From: Rhodovibrionaceae bacterium
Lineage (GTDB): Bacteria; Pseudomonadota; Alphaproteobacteria; Kiloniellales; DSM-21159
Direction: 5' to 3'
Assembly (NCBI GenBank): GCA_028279885.1
Contig: JANQMX010000021.1
Coordinates: 1-39,135, forward strand
DNA: 39,135 nt
Below are positions 33,537 to 39,135 of the stretch, piece by piece. The stretch's first letter is position 1, and each line of letters opens with the position of its first letter. Position numbers and translations under genes: made by a program. The notes beneath the pieces were generated by a model. That model was not told where the DNA came from. It made no database searches and was given only the letters and a program-made list of their open reading frames with translations.

Positions 33537-35369
33537 TTGTCGAGCAAACTGCACACACCCCTCGCCGCCGAGCGAGACCTGCCGGAGCGCACAGCGCTGG
33601 GGTTTTTCCCGGCGCCGCCGCATCTGAACGCCTGCGCGCCGGAGAGCCTGCGCGCCGCGCCCCTCCAAGCCGTGACCGACAACCTGAAAGTCGGGCTGGC
33701 TCTGTTCGATAAAGAGCTCCGGCTGCGCCTGTGGAGCCGCGAGCTGCTCATCCTCTTGGACCTGCCGCCGACGCTGGTGCGGGACGGGCTGCCCATGGAG
33801 GAGATCGTCCGCTTCTGCGCACGGCGGGGCGACTACGGCCCCGGCGCCGCCGAAGACATCGTCGCCGAGCGCATGGCGCGCGCGAAATCGCGGCTGCCGC
33901 TGCACGAGCACAGCTACCAGCGTCGCACGGCGGCAGGCTTGGTTCTGGAGGTGCGCGGCAGTCCGCTGCCCGATGGGGGCCTGCTGACCACCTACATCGA
34001 CATGACGGCACGCCATGCCGCCGATCAGCAGGTGCGGACCATGGCGTTGCAGGATCCGCTGACCGGCTTCTCCAACAGGGCCGGCTTTCGCGAGCGGCTG
34101 AGAGACGCCTGCGAGCAGGCGACGCGGACCGGGCGCTCGGTTGCCCTGATGATGATGGACCTGGACAACTTCAAGGACGTGAACGACAGCCTCGGCCACA
34201 TGGCCGGCGACAAGCTGCTGATCGAAATGAGCAACCGGCTGCGGGACTGCGTGCGCAACACCGATCGGGTCGCGCGCTTGGGGGGCGACGAATTCGCCGT
34301 CATCGCGAGCAATCTCGATACCAGCGAAGACTATGTCCCGCTGGCCCAGCGTATCGTCGAAGCGCTGCGCAAGCCCGCGGTGATCGACGGACAGATCGTG
34401 CATTGCCCGACCAGCATCGGAATCACCGTCTTTCCGCACGATCACAGCGAGGTCGACGCACTGGTCCGTCATGCCGATCTGGCGCTCTATGCCGTCAAGG
34501 AAGCCGGCCGGAACGACTTCCGCGTCTTCGACACGGCGATGCAGGCCAAGGTGAACGAGCGTCTGAGCCTGCAGCAGGATCTGCGCTCCGCCCTCGATGC
34601 GCGGCAGCTCGAGCTGTTCTTCCAGCCGCAGGTGGATCTGCGCAACCTGGACCCGACGGGCTTCGAGGCCCTCTTGCGCTGGAACCACGCGCGGCGGGGC
34701 TATGTCCCGCCTGAGCAGGTGGTCTCGGCGGCCGAGCACTCCAACCTCATTCACGAACTCACCGACTTCGTGCTGCAGGAGGCCGCGCGCCAGTACTGCG
34801 CCTGGCGATCGGCGGGTCACCGAGACCTCCGGGTCGCCGTGAACGTCTCGACCTTGTCGCTCAAGCGCAACGCGCTGATCGAGCAGGTGCGGCGGACGCA
34901 GGCCGAGTTCGCGCTGCCGAGCGACTGGCTGGAGGTCGAGATCACCGAAGGCTGGCTGTCGGCGGATGACGAGGCGGCGGCCAAGCTCGCGGCGCTGCGC
35001 ACGCTGGGGGTGACCGTCGCCATCGACGACTTCGGCACCGGCTACTCCTCGCTCTCCCGCCTGCGCGACCTCCCGATCGACAGTCTGAAGATCGACCGTT
35101 CGTTCCTCGGCGACGTGGCGCAGAACTCCGGGAACGCGGCCATGGTCCAGTCGATCGTCGACCTTGCGCTCAACCTCGGTCTCGGCGTCATCGCCGAAGG
35201 AGTCGAGCAAGGCGATCAGATCGAGTACCTGCGCGCCATGGGGTGTCGCCAGGCGCAAGGCTACCTGCTCGGCAGGCCCATGCCGGCGCCGCAGGTTCTG
35301 AGCTGGCTCGCCTCTTGGGACCGGGGGCGATGCCTCTCGCTACCACGTCACGCTTATCCCGCTGCCTAA
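33537..35369 (+). CDS. PAS-GGDEF-EAL c-di-GMP signalling protein
   Basis: Protein of 610 residues, cytoplasmic (no membrane segment seen). A PAS domain (about residues 45-165, LQAVTDNLKVGLALFDKELR onward) precedes a GGDEF diguanylate cyclase domain with intact RLGGDEF (about 247-253) and the RxxD product-inhibition site five residues before (RNTD). The EAL domain has all expected catalytic marks: FEALLRW, NVST, EITE, IDDFGTGYSSL, LKIDRSF and VIAEGVE. Both activities are therefore possible; one may dominate in vivo. The start is probably TTG at 33537, since the PAS domain begins before the next in-frame ATG. Confidence 0.92.
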   Translation: MSSKLHTPLAAERDLPERTALGFFPAPPHLNACAPESLRAAPLQAVTDNLKVGLALFDKELRLRLWSRELLILLDLPPTLVRDGLPMEEIVRFCARRGDYGPGAAEDIVAERMARAKSRLPLHEHSYQRRTAAGLVLEVRGSPLPDGGLLTTYIDMTARHAADQQVRTMALQDPLTGFSNRAGFRERLRDACEQATRTGRSVALMMMDLDNFKDVNDSLGHMAGDKLLIEMSNRLRDCVRNTDRVARLGGDEFAVIASNLDTSEDYVPLAQRIVEALRKPAVIDGQIVHCPTSIGITVFPHDHSEVDALVRHADLALYAVKEAGRNDFRVFDTAMQAKVNERLSLQQDLRSALDARQLELFFQPQVDLRNLDPTGFEALLRWNHARRGYVPPEQVVSAAEHSNLIHELTDFVLQEAARQYCAWRSAGHRDLRVAVNVSTLSLKRNALIEQVRRTQAEFALPSDWLEVEITEGWLSADDEAAAKLAALRTLGVTVAIDDFGTGYSSLSRLRDLPIDSLKIDRSFLGDVAQNSGNAAMVQSIVDLALNLGLGVIAEGVEQGDQIEYLRAMGCRQAQGYLLGRPMPAPQVLSWLASWDRGRCLSLPRHAYPAA

Positions 35370-35597
35370 GTACTGCTTCTCGCAGTTCTCAATAATCGGG
35401 AAGATTAATACCAATAATACTCCGGGAATTTACTTTCTTTCTTGGTGGAGCGGTCATTTTCTTTAAGACTTTGTGTAGAATTTATGGTTTCTTGCCGCCG
35501 TCGTCAGCGGAACCATCCCAGCGAAGACGGGGGTCGTGGGCAGCCTTTGCCGGATGCCGCGGTCGGCAGTGGATCATACTGAGGCAAGGGGTTCCTC

Positions 35598-37040
35598 ATG
35601 GGAATCAAGCGCGTTCTCGCGGCGGGCACGCTGTTGCTCGCCAGCGTGGCTTTTGTGCCATCACCGTCCGGCGCGGCCAGCTTCGACGAGAACGTCGACT
35701 GGCTCGGCGGCGAGCTGCAGAACCTGTTTCGCGGCGGCAAGATCGATATCGATGCGTTCTACGAGCAGCTGCGAGAAAACTTCACGCCGGAGCAGGCCAA
35801 CAACGTGATGGACTACCTGATTCCGCTCCTGGTCAAGAAGGACGAGGATGTCGATCGCTGCCGGTACCTGCTCGACGATCTTCGCGAGGGCCTGTTCGAG
35901 GACGATGGCACCGTCAACGAGTCGGCTTTCAACGAAGAGCTGACCGGCAGCATTGAAGAGGACATGATCAATGCCGGCTGCGATCTGGCGTTGATCGAGC
36001 CGGGCGCCGGCGATGAAACCGGGGTCGGCGACATTCCCCCGACCTTCCTGCCGCCGGTCGACGTCTGCGAGAACGGAGAGAGCTGCACCGGCACGCCGGG
36101 CGGCCCGGACGTCGACGACCCTGCCCCTCCTCTGCCGGTCCAGAGTTGCGAGGCCGGCGACGTCTGCGGCTTCACCGCCGGTGCGACCCTGACGGCCGTG
36201 CCTGGCGCACCGATTGCCAACCGCTTCAACGTCGCGATGGCGCTGACCATCGCGGCGGACGAAGCCGGCCCGACGGGCACCACGGAGGACTTCGTCGGGG
36301 AGACCCTGGTGCTCTATTATGCGGCGGATCCCAATGCGCCTTTCGACCCCAGCGCCGCGGTTGAGTTCGACCGTCAGTTCCGGGAGACGACGGGGCATCT
36401 GCCGGGCCAGGCCGCCGATCTTTCGGTCGGCGTCATCGCCTTCGGCTTCAACGAGCGGCAAGAAGGCGCTTCGATCATCCAGAGCGATGTGATCGCCGCC
36501 GCCTTTGGCCGGGCCGCCGACCCGGCGGCCATCGCCAACCTTTCGAACGTCACCCTGCAGTACGTCGGCACCGGCGTCGGCAGCATCGACGTCAACGCCA
36601 TTGCCGGTCAGCCCTCGTTCGCCGGCGCGCTGGGCGACGTGCGCATCGATACCGGCCACCTGATGACCCTGAACGCCAGCGCCGACGGGGACTTGAGCGG
36701 CAGCTACAGCATTGTGGCCGGCAGCGGCGCTAATGCTGCCCTGTTCGGCCCGACCGGCTTGAACGGCAACTCATCGACGCAGGTCGACATCGATCTCAAT
36801 TCGAACGATCTCGCCGTCACCGGCAACCAGTTCAATGCGGGGAGCTTCGCCGGAAACCTATCGGTTCAAGATAGCGCCATACCGGGTTTCTCGCCGGTCA
36901 CGGTGACGGACGTCGACGGTCTGGGCGCCAACGTCAACGGCATCCTGACGGAGAACGGCGCGGTCTCCAGCTTCGACATCAGCGTCGGCGGCACGCGCGT
37001 GTCCACCGGTGCCGCTGCGCTGGGCCAAGTCACCAACTGA
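35598..37040 (+). CDS. large secreted protein, putative Slam/T11SS cargo
   Basis: Protein of 480 residues with a clear Sec signal peptide (KRVLAAGTLLLASVAFVPSPSGAA, cleavage near residue 27) and no lipobox cysteine, so it is not a lipoprotein. The N-terminal third (about 28-135) is acidic and helical; a Pro/Cys-containing linker follows; the C-terminal half (about 190-480) is Gly/Asn/Thr-rich beta sequence with alternating patterns (GSYSIVAGSGANAALFG, NGNSSTQVDIDLNSNDLAVT) that suggests a barrel or beta-solenoid domain. I find no family match by eye. GGCAAGGGG lies before the ATG. The next gene encodes a Slam-like translocon, and such genes usually sit beside their exported substrate (inference). 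Confidence 0.75.
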   Translation: MGIKRVLAAGTLLLASVAFVPSPSGAASFDENVDWLGGELQNLFRGGKIDIDAFYEQLRENFTPEQANNVMDYLIPLLVKKDEDVDRCRYLLDDLREGLFEDDGTVNESAFNEELTGSIEEDMINAGCDLALIEPGAGDETGVGDIPPTFLPPVDVCENGESCTGTPGGPDVDDPAPPLPVQSCEAGDVCGFTAGATLTAVPGAPIANRFNVAMALTIAADEAGPTGTTEDFVGETLVLYYAADPNAPFDPSAAVEFDRQFRETTGHLPGQAADLSVGVIAFGFNERQEGASIIQSDVIAAAFGRAADPAAIANLSNVTLQYVGTGVGSIDVNAIAGQPSFAGALGDVRIDTGHLMTLNASADGDLSGSYSIVAGSGANAALFGPTGLNGNSSTQVDIDLNSNDLAVTGNQFNAGSFAGNLSVQDSAIPGFSPVTVTDVDGLGANVNGILTENGAVSSFDISVGGTRVSTGAAALGQVTN

Positions 37041-37214
37041 ATCTGATCTCGCTTGCCGCACGGCCGACCGGCTTTTGCCGGATAACCCGGCTCTGTCCTC
37101 ACCGTGCCGGTGTCTTCTTTGTGATTACTGACAGTACCACGTGCGTTCTCTCGACAGAACAACGCGTTCCATGGTTCACCAAAGCGGTGAGGTATTTCTC
37201 TGAGGGCTCAAAGG

Positions 37215-38711
37215 TTGCAATCTTTATTTGGCCTTCGGGCTCGATTTACTTCAGCCGCAGTGCTTGGGTCTTTGATTTGCGCGCTTCCGCTGTCGGGCGC
37301 TGTTGCGACGACAGAGACGGTAACGAACCACGAGGTCGCTATTGACGATGGGGCGGATGTACCGCGCCTGGTTGCCATCGTCCGGCGCGACCAGGAAACC
37401 CGGCTGCCCGGTACCTCGCCCTCGTCCGAGGCTCAGCGCGCCATCACGCAGCTGGCGCAAGCCGTCAACCGGAACCAGCTGTCCCCGACCTTCCGTGCCA
37501 TGGCCCTGATGGCGCTTGGCGAATTCGACCAGGCCTGTCAGGTGCTGTCCGACGCCGATGTTGCCATGGAGGCGCTGGAGCCGGAGGGGTTGCTGCTGCT
37601 CGCCCGTTGCCGCGACGCGGCCGGCGACTTCGACGGCGCCATCGCCGCCTACGAACGGCTGGAGGAGACCGCGCCCGGCGAATACATCATTCCGCTCGAG
37701 CTCGGCGGCGTCTACCAGCGCGCCGGCCGCACCTCGGACGCCCGCCGGGCCTATCAGCGGGCCCTGACGCGCAACCCGCCGCCGATCATCGGCCAGAACC
37801 TCGCGGCGATCGTCAACCAGCTGCGCGCCGCCGACCTCTGGCGTGTCGATCTCGAAGGCGGCTTCCTCTACGACAGCAACATCAACAGCGGCCTGGGCGG
37901 CGGCGTCATCGACGTCGGCGGCCTGGAGTTCGACGTCATCGGCGGCGAGGAAGAGGGCGGCACCGGCTATTACCTGGAGGCCACCGGCTCGGCGCTCTTT
38001 CCGCAGGACGAGACGGTGTCGATTCTGGTCCAAGGCTTCGCGGCCACCGATCGTTATCTGACCGACGATGACGACGACTTCGACGAGATGGTCTTCGTCG
38101 CCTCCGTCGGCCCCGTCTTCCAGTTCGACGACACCACCTTCACCCTTGGCCCGCTGGGCAGCGTCTCTTTCATCGATGACGAAGACCAGCTCTGGCAGGT
38201 CGGCTTTCAGTCGCGGATCAGCCAACCGTTCGACGACCGCTTCAGCGGCTTTGCCCAGGCCGTCTATCTCTCGCGCAGCATTCGCAACAGCGACGCCCAG
38301 GACGGCGATCGCTACAGTGCCCTGGCCGGGCTCGAATACCTCGTGACCCCCGATTTCACGGTCGCAGCGGGATTCGAGGTGGTCTATGAAGACGCCAGCC
38401 GCGGCGACTTCACCCACTCCGACATCACGCCGCTGATTTCCTGGAACGGGCAGATCACAGACGAGCTGAGCTTCTTCGGCGCCTTTCGCTTCACCGATGC
38501 GGACTACGCCCAAGAGGACCCGACGCTCGGCATCAAGCGCGACGACCAGATCTACCGGGTCGACTTGAACCTGGCCTATGACCTCAGCGAGTGGGTTTAC
38601 GACGGGGTCGAGCTGCGCGGCCAGTACGAGTACACCGAGCGCGAGTCGAACAACCCGCTGTTCGAGTTCGACCGCCACGTGGTGCGCATCGGCGTGGGTA
38701 TTACGTTTTAG
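37215..38711 (+). CDS. Slam-like (DUF560) TPR/beta-barrel outer-membrane protein
   Basis: Protein of 498 residues. A signal peptide (TSAAVLGSLICALPLSGAVA) is followed by TPR-like helices (about residues 80-190, for example DAAGDFDGAIAAYERLEETAP and AGRTSDARRAYQRALTRNPP) and a C-terminal beta-barrel (about 205-498) that begins with the Slam-type GGFLYDSNINSG and ends in RHVVRIGVGITF, with the terminal phenylalanine typical of outer-membrane proteins. Slam proteins move lipoproteins or soluble cargo across the outer membrane (type XI secretion). The start appears to be TTG at 37215 with GAGGG eight bases upstream and an in-frame stop before it. It is about 175 bases downstream of the secreted protein, in the same direction. 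Confidence 0.8.
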   Translation: MQSLFGLRARFTSAAVLGSLICALPLSGAVATTETVTNHEVAIDDGADVPRLVAIVRRDQETRLPGTSPSSEAQRAITQLAQAVNRNQLSPTFRAMALMALGEFDQACQVLSDADVAMEALEPEGLLLLARCRDAAGDFDGAIAAYERLEETAPGEYIIPLELGGVYQRAGRTSDARRAYQRALTRNPPPIIGQNLAAIVNQLRAADLWRVDLEGGFLYDSNINSGLGGGVIDVGGLEFDVIGGEEEGGTGYYLEATGSALFPQDETVSILVQGFAATDRYLTDDDDDFDEMVFVASVGPVFQFDDTTFTLGPLGSVSFIDDEDQLWQVGFQSRISQPFDDRFSGFAQAVYLSRSIRNSDAQDGDRYSALAGLEYLVTPDFTVAAGFEVVYEDASRGDFTHSDITPLISWNGQITDELSFFGAFRFTDADYAQEDPTLGIKRDDQIYRVDLNLAYDLSEWVYDGVELRGQYEYTERESNNPLFEFDRHVVRIGVGITF

Positions 38712-38782
38712 AGCTCTTCGTTGTCGTGGGTGGGGGCACCGAGACCCATTGATTTGAAGGCGTCGGTGCAGCCCCTCCTCTC

Positions 38783-39006
38783 GTCACCCCGGCCGCGTCA
38801 GCGAGCCGGGGTCCAGCCACAAGCTCGAACCGTGCCTACCGCTGGATACTCGGGCCTTCGCCGCGCCGAAGGGGCTTCGGCCCCGCAGGCGGGTCTCGCC
38901 TCTCGGGCTTAAAGCCCTTCGCGGCTCGTCCAAGTATGACGTTCAGAAAAGGCCGCGAACGGCGCAGCACCTCCAGCTGTCACCCCGGCCCCCGAGCCGG
39001 GGTCCA
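38783..39006. repeat. GTCA...TCCA palindromes after the Slam-like gene
   Basis: 38783-38815 (GTCACCCCGG ... CCGGGGTCCA), 38843-38940 (TGGATACTCGGG ... CCAAGTATGAC) and 38979-39006 (GTCACCCCGG ... CCGGGGTCCA). The middle one and its flanks (38814-38956) form a near-exact direct repeat of 32505-32647. The remaining bases to the window end contain no gene that I can recognise. Confidence 0.85.
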
Positions 39007-39135
39007 TTTTTCAGCCCGCGTGGAATCAGGTCATTAGGCGCGGGCGTTGCAGCGGTCGTGCTCGTTTTTCTGCAGTTCATACCCAGCCCAACCATGCCTT
39101 CGGCAACTCGCTATCGCGAGCCCGGACACGCGGGC

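Noticed and set aside
32427-35258. Minus-strand open frame of over 900 codons opposite the CoxG and GGDEF-EAL genes
   Set aside because: Codon-pattern shadow; no recognisable domain, crosses a repeat block and two well-supported plus-strand genes.

Overview
The window is a GC-rich (roughly two-thirds GC) chromosomal segment of an alphaproteobacterium, most likely a member of the Rhodospirillales/Kiloniellales group. Three gene orders support this: hisB-hisH-hisA-hisF-hisE lying divergent from hslV-hslU; hemC-hemD-mitofilin-hemY lying divergent from tsaD-gpsA-yciI; and many intergenic GTCAYCC...GGRTCCA palindromes of a kind common in these bacteria. The assignment rests on gene order and protein character, not on a database search. 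Non-ATG starts (GTG, TTG, possibly CTG) are frequent.

Layout. 1-1762: a decayed copy of the 3' half of a HIT-hydrolase gene, a low-GC orphan gene, then the intact HIT gene. 1936-6176 (minus strand): the histidine genes, with a GNAT acetyltransferase gene between hisH and hisA. 6314-8254: the HslVU protease. 8860-12010: a Tat-exported six-cysteine protein followed by a PqqD-like/HprK-like kinase/nucleotidyltransferase cassette (the 'HPr-rel-A' type), the best candidate in the window for a poorly described system. 12132-14788: lepA, then a two-gene HEPN-like accessory pair. 14804-17949 (minus): a malate/lactate-type dehydrogenase, a DUF1127 protein, YciI and GpsA. 18215-19404: a complete ISAs1-family insertion sequence with a perfect 10-bp target duplication. 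19508-21207 (minus): a 2OG-Fe(II) oxygenase-like protein and TsaD. 21737-27338: hemC, an in-frame hemD-mitofilin fusion, and hemY.

27653-28454: tRNA-Thr(CGT) and a VapBC/FitAB-type toxin-antitoxin pair. 28578-32122: an EamA transporter, a PAS_5-type protein, a GNAT-like protein and an unknown protein. 32748-35369: a CoxG-like protein with a membrane anchor and a PAS-GGDEF-EAL c-di-GMP enzyme. 35598-38711: a large secreted protein upstream of a TPR plus beta-barrel Slam-like outer-membrane protein, a possible type XI secretion pair.

Intergenic DNA is unusually structured. Four repeat classes can be read by eye. (a) About sixteen GTCA...TCCA palindromes whose inner bases covary so that pairing is kept. 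(b) Three approximately 80-bp hairpins; two share the same asymmetric loop in opposite orientation. (c) A bipartite two-to-three-hairpin element around a conserved 27-nt core, at two loci. (d) A short GAGCTTTGAAGG element at two loci. Most of the longer intergenic gaps are built largely from these elements.
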